Shown: piece by piece, positions 1-8,686 of the stretch | Numbering within the stretch: position 1 is the first letter of the stretch | How the letters are laid out: the number at the start of each line of letters is the position of its first letter | Assembly (NCBI RefSeq): GCF_001565895.1 | Contig: NZ_LSNE01000009.1 | Coordinates: forward strand, 189,683 to 230,520 | Source of the DNA: Paraglaciecola hydrolytica | GTDB taxonomy: Bacteria > Pseudomonadota > Gammaproteobacteria > Enterobacterales > Alteromonadaceae | Direction of reading: 5' to 3' | Length of the DNA stretch: 40,838 nt | Notes under the pieces: model-generated | What the model was told of the DNA's origin: nothing | The model's database searches: none | Seen by the model: only the letters and a program-made list of their open reading frames with translations | Program-made: the position numbers and the translations under genes

Positions 1-819
1 GCGCCATTGCCAGCCAGCCTTTTTGGCCGTTGATACAGTATAAGGGGGCAGTGGCTCGATGCGTTCGCAAGCTACCGCTTGGGCGCGGTTACAAGGTAGC
101 CAGTGGCTCCAATCTTTAAATTTTACGCCAAGGGTTTTATCTAACAACAGCGCTTTAAAACCGCTGCAATCAAAGAAAAAATCGGCTTCGATAATTCGCC
201 CATCTTCTAAAATGACACCTTTAATATTGCCTGAGTCTTGGTGAGTTGTGACATGTTTGATCTTGCCTTCAACTCGAATGATACCGCGCTCCTCTGCATA
301 GTCACGTAAAAATGCGGCATAGGCCGTGGCATCAAAATGATAGGCATAACGTAAGTGAGATAGCACCGATTTGGGATTATTGTCGGGTAAGATAAATTTA
401 GCCTGTTTGGCCGCGATAGCACAAATGCTGTAGTCTTCGAGCTTGGCAGCATTGCCATTAAGTTTGCTATGCAACCAGTATTGGTGAAAGTCGATGCCAT
501 TCATGTCAACGCCGTGGCCGCCAAAAGGATGGAAATAGCTATCACCTAGTTTGCCCCAGTCACGAAACTCAATACCTAACTTAAAAGTACCCTTGGTGGC
601 AGCCAGAAAGTCTCGCTCGTTAATGCCCAACATAAGATTAAAATTGGCGATATCGGGGATAGTGGCTTCGCCCACACCTATTGTGCCAATTTGTTCAGAC
701 TCTACTAAGGTAATTTTTACGTTTTCTGGCAGCAGCATTTTAGATAAGGCTGCGGCTGCCATCCAACCTGCCGTGCCGCCACCAATGATCGCGATAGATT
801 TAAGATTATGAGTGGCCAT
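1..819 (-). CDS. Flavin-dependent tryptophan halogenase family protein, C-terminus beyond the window
   Basis: The reading frame is open from an ATG at 819 to the left edge, giving the first 273 residues of a protein that is about 500 aa in this family. Visible motifs are the FAD-binding GGGTAGW at residues 13-19, GVGEATIP near 48-55, the lysine K80 in TFKLGIEF (equivalent to catalytic Lys79 of PrnA/RebH), DCSGF, and the start of the halogenase motif (GWQWR) at the edge. Known members oxidise halide with FADH2 and O2 and pass hypohalous acid to the lysine for transfer to an indole or other electron-rich ring. Its start overlaps the stop of the upstream gene by 14 bp, so the two are probably translationally coupled as the last visible gene of a three-gene operon. 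The real substrate is unknown. Residues past the WxWxIP motif, including the conserved Glu-Ser pair, are outside the window. Confidence 0.88.
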   Translation of the reverse strand, partial: MATHNLKSIAIIGGGTAGWMAAAALSKMLLPENVKITLVESEQIGTIGVGEATIPDIANFNLMLGINERDFLAATKGTFKLGIEFRDWGKLGDSYFHPFGGHGVDMNGIDFHQYWLHSKLNGNAAKLEDYSICAIAAKQAKFILPDNNPKSVLSHLRYAYHFDATAYAAFLRDYAEERGIIRVEGKIKHVTTHQDSGNIKGVILEDGRIIEADFFFDCSGFKALLLDKTLGVKFKDWSHWLPCNRAQAVACERIEPLPPYTVSTAKKAGWQWR

Positions 820-2257
820 GTTTATCCCTTAAGTACATCGAGAGTTTTTCTAAATAAAGGTGGTGAGGCGGCATTTTTGATGCCAGATGTGCCATGCCAG
901 CACACATGGCATCGAGTTGGGTTTGCATTGCATCAAAGTCAACTTGCTCAGCCATTCTGTCGTAACGTTCGGGTATTCTGCCAAGACCTGCATGTAGGAT
1001 TGCCCAATCTTGTTGGTTGAAAGGTTCAAAGTCAAAACTAGCTAGGATACCTCGATGTTTATACTGGCTTAACTTTCTGTCGAGTTTCTCATTTGCTTCA
1101 TAAACCACGTCTTGTTGCGCGGCATTGTGCTGTCCTGCATAGTGTGCACGATGAAAGAGTTCGGCGTGCACAACGTCATCAATGAATCGGCGATTGTATT
1201 CGTGGCTTTCTATCCGTGTATCAAGGCTTACCGGGATAAGTTCGAGTAATCGCTCGATGTCTTTTTTCAATAAGATATAGGGCGCTGGAGTCAGAGGCTC
1301 GAAGGCATAAGCAGCATGACTAATGCCAACACAATTGCCTTGCCATGCTTTGTGGCGATAACCAAGTTCAAGCCTTAGGCCATGTTCAGACTCAGTTGTA
1401 TAAGGAGATTCAACTAAGGTCACGATGTGATCTTTGCAACGTAAGGGCGTAATTAACTGCCAGCCGTGTTTGTTACCTGTCACTGAGCGGCAAGCTGGGC
1501 CGGTTTGTGCTTTTGTCTGGGTTTTGTTACTTACCTGCACAGTGCGCTGGCAGGCAAAGTCATTGTTGAGTTTTGACAGTAGTTGGCTGCTAGTGCCACT
1601 GCAGTCGATATATAAGTCTGCCTGTAATTTTGTGCCATCAGCCAATTGCACATAGTCGATATGCCCTTGGCTATGCTCAGGCTTATGGCTATGCTCCAGC
1701 GAGGAAATCTCCTGTTCAATCAGTGTGACTCGTGTTTTATCAAGGTGCTTAGAAAAAATGCCTGACCACTGAGCGGGATCAAAATGGTAGCCATATTCAG
1801 CACGTGACAGAGGTGATTGTGGATTATCGACAGGCGGATGGGCGAAAGTGCCCTTGATTGCCGCTTGCGCGCTAATTAAAAAATCACCTAAGATTGTTTT
1901 GTGCCGTGTCATAAAGTGATGTAACTCTACGCCAGCTGTCGCTGCAAAAGGCAAATGAAAACACTGCATCCACGAGCGTTTGTCATCACCCCAATGTTTA
2001 AAGTGAGTGCCAAATGAAAAGGTGGTATCGGTATCTAAGATTAGCTCTGGCTCTGTTACGCCATATTGTAAATTAAAGTGATAAGCATCTGGTGAACTGA
2101 GGCCTCCATATAGCACATCGCTAGGGCAGGGGGACATTGGTTTCACCCATAATAGAGTGATGTGTTTTGGCAGCGCTTTACTCAAGGCGAGAACCGTCAT
2201 GCTGGCCGCGAGAGTATTACCATAAACGAGAAATTGAGAGGTAGCTGGTTGCGACAT
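806..2257 (-). CDS. Degenerate tryptophan halogenase paralogue (probable pseudoenzyme), 483 aa
   Basis: The length and overall layout match the halogenase family, and it keeps DLYIDCSG near residues 214-221 and the GNCVGIS block near 308-314. The functional signatures are gone. The GGGTAGW loop is replaced by YGNTLAAS at 12-19. GVGEATxP is absent. The catalytic lysine position holds Ser81. The WxWxIP motif reads GWQLITP at 265-271. The conserved Glu-Ser of EPLES is Thr323-Pro324. The frame is nevertheless fully open and sits 3 bp after the preceding halogenase, overlapping the next one by 14 bp. This suggests a maintained protein, perhaps a non-catalytic partner of the flanking enzymes, rather than a decaying gene. 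It is unlikely to bind FAD in the usual way. The family assignment rests on position, length and residual motifs. Confidence 0.8.
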   Translation of the reverse strand: MSQPATSQFLVYGNTLAASMTVLALSKALPKHITLLWVKPMSPCPSDVLYGGLSSPDAYHFNLQYGVTEPELILDTDTTFSFGTHFKHWGDDKRSWMQCFHLPFAATAGVELHHFMTRHKTILGDFLISAQAAIKGTFAHPPVDNPQSPLSRAEYGYHFDPAQWSGIFSKHLDKTRVTLIEQEISSLEHSHKPEHSQGHIDYVQLADGTKLQADLYIDCSGTSSQLLSKLNNDFACQRTVQVSNKTQTKAQTGPACRSVTGNKHGWQLITPLRCKDHIVTLVESPYTTESEHGLRLELGYRHKAWQGNCVGISHAAYAFEPLTPAPYILLKKDIERLLELIPVSLDTRIESHEYNRRFIDDVVHAELFHRAHYAGQHNAAQQDVVYEANEKLDRKLSQYKHRGILASFDFEPFNQQDWAILHAGLGRIPERYDRMAEQVDFDAMQTQLDAMCAGMAHLASKMPPHHLYLEKLSMYLRDKHGHS

Positions 2258-2260
2258 GAT

Positions 2261-3787
2261 TTAGCTCTTCGCTCTTATCAGTTGACTGTTCGAAGCTGCA
2301 CCTATCGCCACTAAAAAGTCGGCATGATTCTTAGCTTGGTTTACCCCGTTTGCGATATCAGTGCGCATGGCTTGGGCTTGCTGTTTAAGCTCTACAAAAT
2401 TGTAATTATCCACACGAGGATCATAATGTTGGGGGCGCAGGTTTTGCCCTAGCATTACTGCTATCCAACTTGGTGGTAAAAAAGATCCAAACTCGTAACG
2501 TTGAACATAACCACGATGCAACCAGTAGTCTATTTTTTCTTGCAAACTGTCAGGCAAGGTCATGTTGCTAAAATAGCGCCACATTTCACTATCGTCACGC
2601 TTTGTCGCCACATAATGTAATAACAGAAAGTCGCGAACCCTCTCGAATTGCAAGGCCATACGGGCGTTGTATTCTGCTTTATCTAAGGTATTTGCTGAAG
2701 GGCTAGGGGATTCGTGGGGAAACAACTCTAGCAGGTTGGTAATGCCTTCTTGGATTAAATGAATCGAGGTGGACTCTAAAGGCTCTAAAAATCCGCCGGC
2801 AAGACCGATGGCAACAACATTGTTTTTCCAAAAATGATTGCGTCGGCCGGTTTTAAAATAGAGTTGTTTGGGCTCACTAAGGGCAGGGCCGTCTAAATTT
2901 TTGAGTAATACCGAAGTGGCTTCATCTTCTGAAATAAATTCATCCCAGTAGACGTGACCGTTACCAGTTCGATGTTGTAAAGGAATGCGCCATTGCCATC
3001 CGGCTTGCCGGGCTGTTGCTCGAGTATAAGGTGACAACGGCCCGTGACGTTCACAGGGTACCGCAACCGCGCGATTACAAGGGAGCCATTGCGACCAGTC
3101 TTGGTAACCGGATTGCAGTGTTTGTTCAATGAGTACGCCGCGAAATCCGGAACAATCTATAAACAAATCGGCACTGATTTGTTGCCCGTCATCTAGGGTA
3201 ATCGCAGTAACATCGCCAGAGCTTTTATCGATAAGGGTATCGACAACGATCCCCTCGATACGCCGCACGCCATTGTTTTGTGCAAAACCACTTAAAAATT
3301 TTGCATAAAGACCGGCATCAAATTGGTAGGCATAACCAAAAGCTTGCTGCAGTGGGCTTTTTCCGTCTTTGGGTAACTGAAATTTATTGTTTTTGGCCGC
3401 CACTATGCCAAACGCGTAGTCGTTTAGCACGCCATAGTCGCCATGTTTTGTGAGTTTTAATAAGTGCTGATAAAAGGCGATACCGTTAATTGTTTGGCCA
3501 AAGTCACCAAAGGGATGAACATAACTGTCGCCTAAACGGCCCCAGTCACAAAACTCGATACCTAACTTGTAAGTCGCTTCGGTCTGCTTCATGAAAGCAC
3601 TTTCATCTATACCTAGACCTTCATTAAACAACCTAATATGGGGCAAAGTAGCTTCACCAACCCCCACGGTACTGATGGTATCTGATTCAACTAGGGTGAT
3701 TGAATTTATTATATTTTTGAGTTTTTTGGAAAGTGCCGCCGCTGTCATCCAGCCAGCTGTACCACCACCAAGAATGCATACTCGCAT
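2261..3787 (-). CDS. Flavin-dependent tryptophan halogenase family protein, 508 aa
   Basis: A full-length member with all hallmark motifs: GGGTAGW at residues 7-13, GVGEATLP at 42-49, the PrnA/RebH Lys79-equivalent K74 in TYKLGIEF, DCSGFRG at 211-217, WxWxIP as WQWRIP at 264-269, and FLEPLES with Glu338-Ser339 matching the catalytic Glu346/Ser347 of PrnA. It should bind FADH2 supplied by a separate reductase and halogenate an aromatic substrate, most often an indole, in the cytoplasm (no signal peptide is visible). It is the first gene of the minus-strand trio. It is transcribed away from the TonB-dependent receptor at 4163, with a 375-bp shared upstream region. Many members of this class sit beside such receptors in Alteromonadales and Caulobacterales without a known substrate, so tryptophan specificity should not be assumed. 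Confidence 0.9.
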   Translation of the reverse strand: MRVCILGGGTAGWMTAAALSKKLKNIINSITLVESDTISTVGVGEATLPHIRLFNEGLGIDESAFMKQTEATYKLGIEFCDWGRLGDSYVHPFGDFGQTINGIAFYQHLLKLTKHGDYGVLNDYAFGIVAAKNNKFQLPKDGKSPLQQAFGYAYQFDAGLYAKFLSGFAQNNGVRRIEGIVVDTLIDKSSGDVTAITLDDGQQISADLFIDCSGFRGVLIEQTLQSGYQDWSQWLPCNRAVAVPCERHGPLSPYTRATARQAGWQWRIPLQHRTGNGHVYWDEFISEDEATSVLLKNLDGPALSEPKQLYFKTGRRNHFWKNNVVAIGLAGGFLEPLESTSIHLIQEGITNLLELFPHESPSPSANTLDKAEYNARMALQFERVRDFLLLHYVATKRDDSEMWRYFSNMTLPDSLQEKIDYWLHRGYVQRYEFGSFLPPSWIAVMLGQNLRPQHYDPRVDNYNFVELKQQAQAMRTDIANGVNQAKNHADFLVAIGAASNSQLIRAKS

Positions 3788-3934
3788 ATAATGTAAATTC
3801 CTATGTTGTTTACTTAGTGTATTTTTTAAATTTTAGAATGTTAATTTAAGTAACGTTTTTACTACAAATCGAAAGACTATCACAAGCCTTGAAAACTACC
3901 ACGCATACTAACATTTTTAAATATATGTTTGAGT

Positions 3935-3953
3935 TATAATGAAAGCGCTTACT
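3935..3953 (+). promoter_or_regulatory. Receptor-1 promoter -10 box with overlapping LacI-type operator (site 1)
   Basis: A perfect -10 hexamer TATAAT (3935-3940) runs directly into TGAAAGCGCTTACT (3940-3953), whose core AAGCGCTT is palindromic with a central CpG, as expected for LacI/GalR operators. It matches the sites at 11510 and 14705 in 13 of 14 positions. A repressor bound here would cover the -10/+1 region of the receptor gene at 4163. No good -35 box is seen. The rest of the 3788-4162 intergenic region is AT-rich and must also hold the halogenase-operon promoter on the minus strand. Confidence 0.7.
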
Positions 3954-3990
3954 TTTTTGTTATAAACTTGTTAATCTTGTGGTGTTGTTA

Positions 3991-4035
3991 CAAAGCAGAG
4001 CTATTTTTGCGCAGCTAATTGTTCAGTCTGCTTTG
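3991..4035 (+). other. Inverted repeat in the receptor-1 leader
   Basis: The arms CAAAGCAGA (3991-3999) and TCTGCTTTG (4027-4035) are perfectly complementary over 9 bp around a 27-nt loop, within which AGCT at 3999-4002 and 4013-4016 could pair instead. It lies between the -10 box at 3935 and the start at 4163, so it would be in the 5' untranslated RNA of the receptor. There is no U-tract behind it, so it is not a terminator. The function is unknown. Confidence 0.4.
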
Positions 4036-4162
4036 CCGTTGTTGAAGACCCTTAGGTATTAAACGTCGGGTTTTTAGTGCGAATAGCTTGTTTCGTTAAC
4101 CACGTTTTATGTAGCGCTCACATAATTAATAAATTAGTAACAAAAAACACACTGGAGAGAAC

Positions 4163-7100
4163 ATGGACACACAAAAAAGATCAATTGTTGCTTCGTCGGT
4201 GAAGGTAGCTCTGTATGGCGCCACCGCACTAATGACATCGTTGGCCGCGCATAATGCATTGGCACAAACGGCTGACGAAGCGGCGACCCTAAATGAAAAT
4301 GAAGAAGTCATTGAAGTCAGAGGTATACGTGGCGCATTAGCCAATGCGGCTGAATTAAAACGTGAATCTAATACTTTTATGGATTCAATTACAGCATCCG
4401 ATGCCAACGCCCTGCCTGACTTGTCTGTTGCCGAAGCCCTTTCTCGGGTGCCAGGCGTGACAGTAACTAAATTCGACATCGGCGCCAATGGCGGCGATTT
4501 CCCGTCGGCTGAAGGCTCAGGTAACTTAATCCGTGGTTTAGGTTTGATACGTTCTGAACTGAATGGCCGTGATGCTTTCACCGCAGATGGTGGTCGTGCC
4601 TTAGATTGGTCAAGTATTCCACCACAAATGATTGAAGGTGTTGATGTTTATAAAAATCAAAGTGCTGATCTGATTGAAGGTGGTATTGGTGGCAGTATTA
4701 ATCTTAGAACCATTGAGCCTTTTGATCGTGATGGACGTTTTGGTGTTATTTCGATAGATGGCACCTATAGCGACTTAAGAAAAGAAACCTCTCCTACATT
4801 TAGCGCGGTATTTGGTGACCGTTGGAAAACCGACAGCGGCGAGTTTGGCCTTGTAGGGTCATTTTCTCATTCTGAATTGAAATCATTATTTAACGGTTAT
4901 CAGTCAGGCGCGATTAATCCAGTTCCGGTTGGTTCTGTTGCAGGTGACAAATATTTTGATGTTGACGTAGAAGATTTTGTTGGCGATTTGATCCCGACTG
5001 CAGGTCAGACGGTTGGTATCATTAACGGTTTTCAACTGCGTGCTACAGAAGTAGATAGAAAACGTAGTAATGTCTACCTAGCGGGTCAATGGCAAAGTAA
5101 CGATGATTCGGTTAAAGCGACGGTTAAGTATATTCGTGTTGACAACAAAGTATTTGATTTAGAACGTACCACAGAGTGGCAAGATGGTGGTGGTGCTTAT
5201 GCGCAAACCACGAGCGATAGCAATATTATCGTGTCTGATGTCCGTCTTAGACCTTTTACCTCATCGGGTGTACCACGTTGCGGTAACGGTGCAACCGGAG
5301 ACGACCCAGCAAACTTCTGTAGTCAACTTATCCCAATAAATGGTGGTTTGTTCGAAGAAGGTGTTATTTCGTCTAACGAAAGCGGCTGGTTTGGTGCACC
5401 TGGTGCGCAAATTGGTAACTTAGGTATAGGTCGAGCAACAGACAGTCAGACCGACGATATAAGTATCAATATTGAATGGCAAGTAGATGATCAATGGTCT
5501 GTTGAATTTGATGCTCATCGCACCACATCTTCTCAGGAATACAGAGAGCAATGGATTGGCTCAACGACTCATTTGGACTTTAGAAGTCGCCCTAATTTAG
5601 ACAGTCCAGAAATTGAGTTTTTTTACAATGATGGCTTTACCTTTAATCAGGGTAATATTGTGGACGCAGGTAACAATGTTGTTCCTTCTGCTGCACCCAC
5701 TTCAACCTCTGATCCTGCAGGCTACTTTATGGGCTATGCGGCAGATACATTTAGAGACGGGGATGGCAAAGCCACGGCTGTTAAAGTGGATCTTACCTAC
5801 GATTTTAATCCAGATGGCGATGATTGGTTCCAGTCGGTTCAGTTTGGTGTACGCCGTGCAGAACGTGAGCAAATCTACCAAAATGCTGGGCTAAACTGGC
5901 AAGGTGTTAGCCAGGCTTGGGATGGCAACGGTATTGCAAGATTTAATGCCTTTGACTCTGAAGTTCATCAGGCATATGACTTTTCTGATTTCCAACGTGG
6001 TGGTGTCGTAGTCGGTGCAAATACTAGTATGGTTTTTGTGCACCCTGATTTGCTGAGAAACCCTGATTTGTTTTATGACTTTTTGGCCACTGAGCCAGAT
6101 TTAAACAATGGCGGCGAAAATAACGATCAATATACCCCTTCTTATTCACCCTTTAGTAATGGTACCGACACGCGCAGGGATGCTCAATATCGTGAACAGT
6201 ACACCGATGCACAAACAGCTAATGTCAATGAAGTGACGACAAATTTATACGCACGTTTTGACTTTGCACAAGATTTTGACAATGGCATGTATGTACAAGG
6301 TAACTTTGGTGTTCGTTATGTCAAAATGGAAACTGACTCAATAGGCTCTTACCAATACAACCAATTTGGCGCAGATGAACAACAAGTTGGTCGTCCACCT
6401 GAAATAGAAGCTATTGATAACATAAGGGATTTCTTACCAGAAACGGCGGCCTATCTTGATCAGGCATCAACCGACAGAAGTCTTGGTCTGAATAAGGATT
6501 ATTATTTGCCTTCATTCAACGTTAAGTTGCATCTTGATGACGAATGGTTAGTCAGATTTGGTTTAAGCAGAGGCTTAACACTACCTGATATCGGTAGCTA
6601 CAGTGCTTCGCAGAATATAGGTGCTGTGACGAGTATTCAATTCCCTGAAATTGAAGAGGGCGATCCCGATCCAATTGGTGCTCTAGGTGCCAATGTGTCT
6701 CGCTTAGTAATCAATGGCGGTAACCCTAATCTGCAAGCGACGGAAGCGACTAACTTAGACTTAGCCCTTGAATGGTATGGCGATGGCGGTAATTATTTCA
6801 GTCTGGCGTTTTTTAATAAACAAATTAAAGACATAGTGCAAACTGGCGCAATTGCTCAAGTTGATGCGATTAATTTAGACGGTAAAGAAGTACCCATTTA
6901 TTATTCAGGTGCTATGAATCAGTCTGATGCTAAGGTTAATGGTTTTGAAGTTTCAGGTCAGTATTTCTTTGATAATCTACCTGGCTTATGGTCAAACTTA
7001 GGCGTACAAGCTAACTATACTAAACTGAATGTTGACGCTGACTCACCTGATCGTTCTCTTGATGCGGATGGCGATGGTATTCCAGATGGTTTTGACGGTA

Positions 7101-7462
7101 TTGTGCGTATAACGACCTTAAACGGTATTATCGGCCAATCAGAAAACTTTGCTAACCTTGTGGGTATTTATCAGGATGATAAGTTAGAAGTACGTATAGC
7201 TTATCAATATCGTGATGAATACCTGAACTCATACGTGACGTTCATCACAGGTAACCCAAATATTCAAGATGACAACTTCTCGTTGGATGCCTCGGTTAAA
7301 TACCACATAACAGATAATCTCCAAGTGAGTTTACAAGGTACTAACCTGACGGATGAACTTCAGACATCTAAGGATATCTTGAATGGAGGAGGAGAAACCT
7401 TCCAACGTTCGAGCTTTATGTTTGATCGCCGCTTCCAGTTTGGGGTGCAATACACCTTCTAG
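4163..7462 (+). CDS. TonB-dependent receptor, Xanthomonas/Caulobacter type, 1099 aa
   Basis: An outer-membrane active importer. A signal peptide ends near residue 35 (ALAQ), followed by a TonB-box-like stretch around EEVIEVRG and a plug domain with the class-typical EALSRVPGVTV, NGRDAF and GGIGGSINLRT elements. A long beta-barrel follows and ends in the terminal-Phe signature FGVQYTF. The length is large but normal for this class, which imports oligosaccharides in Alteromonadales. The ATG at 4163 has GGAG 6 nt upstream. It is divergent from a halogenase operon and controlled by the operator at 3940. The neighbouring GH16, GH3 and GH1 genes make a beta-1,3-glucan oligosaccharide the most likely cargo, but that is inference from context. 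A terminator follows. Confidence 0.93.
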   Translation: MDTQKRSIVASSVKVALYGATALMTSLAAHNALAQTADEAATLNENEEVIEVRGIRGALANAAELKRESNTFMDSITASDANALPDLSVAEALSRVPGVTVTKFDIGANGGDFPSAEGSGNLIRGLGLIRSELNGRDAFTADGGRALDWSSIPPQMIEGVDVYKNQSADLIEGGIGGSINLRTIEPFDRDGRFGVISIDGTYSDLRKETSPTFSAVFGDRWKTDSGEFGLVGSFSHSELKSLFNGYQSGAINPVPVGSVAGDKYFDVDVEDFVGDLIPTAGQTVGIINGFQLRATEVDRKRSNVYLAGQWQSNDDSVKATVKYIRVDNKVFDLERTTEWQDGGGAYAQTTSDSNIIVSDVRLRPFTSSGVPRCGNGATGDDPANFCSQLIPINGGLFEEGVISSNESGWFGAPGAQIGNLGIGRATDSQTDDISINIEWQVDDQWSVEFDAHRTTSSQEYREQWIGSTTHLDFRSRPNLDSPEIEFFYNDGFTFNQGNIVDAGNNVVPSAAPTSTSDPAGYFMGYAADTFRDGDGKATAVKVDLTYDFNPDGDDWFQSVQFGVRRAEREQIYQNAGLNWQGVSQAWDGNGIARFNAFDSEVHQAYDFSDFQRGGVVVGANTSMVFVHPDLLRNPDLFYDFLATEPDLNNGGENNDQYTPSYSPFSNGTDTRRDAQYREQYTDAQTANVNEVTTNLYARFDFAQDFDNGMYVQGNFGVRYVKMETDSIGSYQYNQFGADEQQVGRPPEIEAIDNIRDFLPETAAYLDQASTDRSLGLNKDYYLPSFNVKLHLDDEWLVRFGLSRGLTLPDIGSYSASQNIGAVTSIQFPEIEEGDPDPIGALGANVSRLVINGGNPNLQATEATNLDLALEWYGDGGNYFSLAFFNKQIKDIVQTGAIAQVDAINLDGKEVPIYYSGAMNQSDAKVNGFEVSGQYFFDNLPGLWSNLGVQANYTKLNVDADSPDRSLDADGDGIPDGFDGIVRITTLNGIIGQSENFANLVGIYQDDKLEVRIAYQYRDEYLNSYVTFITGNPNIQDDNFSLDASVKYHITDNLQVSLQGTNLTDELQTSKDILNGGGETFQRSSFMFDRRFQFGVQYTF

Positions 7463-7485
7463 CGTTAGGATTTACGTCATAATGT

Positions 7486-7521
7486 AAAGCCGCCAAAGAT
7501 TGTTCTTTGGCGGTTTTTTTT
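7486..7521 (+). terminator. Intrinsic terminator after receptor 1
   Basis: The stem CCGCCAAAG (7490-7498) pairs with CTTTGGCGG (7505-7513) around a 6-nt loop, followed by a run of eight T and preceded by AAAG. It lies 28 bp after the receptor stop codon. In the reverse direction the T-run is poor, so it mainly serves the plus strand. Confidence 0.9.
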
Positions 7522-7651
7522 GCTTTAGAAAAGGGCTGAATAGGGAAAGTCAACGCAGTCTGCTAAGTGTGGCAGAGCTATGTTGGAGTTTTAATAGATA
7601 AACAGAAGTTGGCAGAGTCTTAAAATGTAGGGAGTTAGCTTAACTCCCGTT

Positions 7652-8653
7652 TTAGTTGATATTTTTTACTGAATCTCTGACTACAAGTTCAGGAATGAAC
7701 AAGTGTTGGATGTCTTCTTTACGATCAATATACAGGTTGTTGAGTACCCAAGAGGCGGCGGTTTTACCGATGTCAGAGATAGGGTAATTGATCGTGGATA
7801 GTTTAGGGTAGGTGTAACGGCTAAAGACTAAATTATCAAAACCAATGACTGAAACATCGTCGGGTATACTGCGACCTTTTTCACGTAAGGCACTCATGGC
7901 TCCGGCAGCCATTTCATCGTTGGCACAGGCGATAGCGCTAAAAGCAATGCCCGTTTCCAGTAGCACCTGAACGCCTTTCTGACCACCTTCCTCTTGAAAG
8001 TTTCCTTCATAAATCAAACGTTTGTTGGGCTTAATGTTAAACTCTTGCAAGGCTCTAAGGTGACCGTCATAGCGGTTTTTGGCATCGGTTTTCCACAATG
8101 GACCTGCTATATATGCAATATCGCGATGGCCTTGTTGCAATAAAAATTTAGTGGCGGTGTAGCCACCCATTTCATTGTCTAAACAAATACAATTAGCGGC
8201 AATTTCTGGAATATAACGGTTGACGGTAACAAAAGGGATCTTGCGAGTTTTTAGCTCAATCAGATATTCATCGGATACGGCTTCAACATGCAGTATTAGT
8301 GCATCACAGCTACGGCTGATCAAAAACTCCACACCTTCTTTTTCACTTTTTTCGTCACTGTGGCCCGCGGTAATAATGGCGTGTTTACCAAATTCACGTA
8401 GTGCTAGCTCAATGTCGCTCATCATTGAGCCATAAAACGAACCGTGTAACTCTGAAACTAAAATACCTACGCTATTTGAACGGTTAGAGGCTAAAGACTG
8501 GGCAACCGTGTTGGGCCGGTAATCTAGCTTCTTCATAGCTTCCAAGACCTTAAGCTTGGTTTTTTCACTGACCAGACTATTGTTGTTAATAACCCGCGAC
8601 ACTGTGGCTAATGAGACGCCCGCCAATTCAGATACTTGATAAATAGTTGCCAT
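7652..8653 (-). CDS. LacI/GalR-family transcriptional regulator, 333 aa
   Basis: The N-terminal helix-turn-helix occupies residues 4-25 (YQVSELAGVSLATVSRVIN), followed by the hinge helix YRPNTVAQSLAS near 46-57 with the Leu-Ala pair that this family inserts at the central CpG of its operator. A periplasmic-binding-protein-like ligand domain fills the rest, with a normal total length. It is the last gene of the minus-strand operon with GH1 and the GPH symporter, 33 bp after the symporter stop. Three 14-bp operators with an AAGCGCTT core lie upstream of its own operon, receptor 1 and GH16, so it is probably the autoregulated local repressor released by a beta-glucan breakdown product. The operator pairing is inferred from proximity and site type. 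Confidence 0.92.
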   Translation of the reverse strand: MATIYQVSELAGVSLATVSRVINNNSLVSEKTKLKVLEAMKKLDYRPNTVAQSLASNRSNSVGILVSELHGSFYGSMMSDIELALREFGKHAIITAGHSDEKSEKEGVEFLISRSCDALILHVEAVSDEYLIELKTRKIPFVTVNRYIPEIAANCICLDNEMGGYTATKFLLQQGHRDIAYIAGPLWKTDAKNRYDGHLRALQEFNIKPNKRLIYEGNFQEEGGQKGVQVLLETGIAFSAIACANDEMAAGAMSALREKGRSIPDDVSVIGFDNLVFSRYTYPKLSTINYPISDIGKTAASWVLNNLYIDRKEDIQHLFIPELVVRDSVKNIN

Positions 8654-8686
8654 ATTTTTAGTTTTATATTCCGTTTTTAAAGCCGA

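Noticed and set aside
4126-4581. 151-aa ORF antisense to the receptor-1 start
   Set aside because: It mirrors the coding frame of the receptor and has no ribosome site or recognisable domain.
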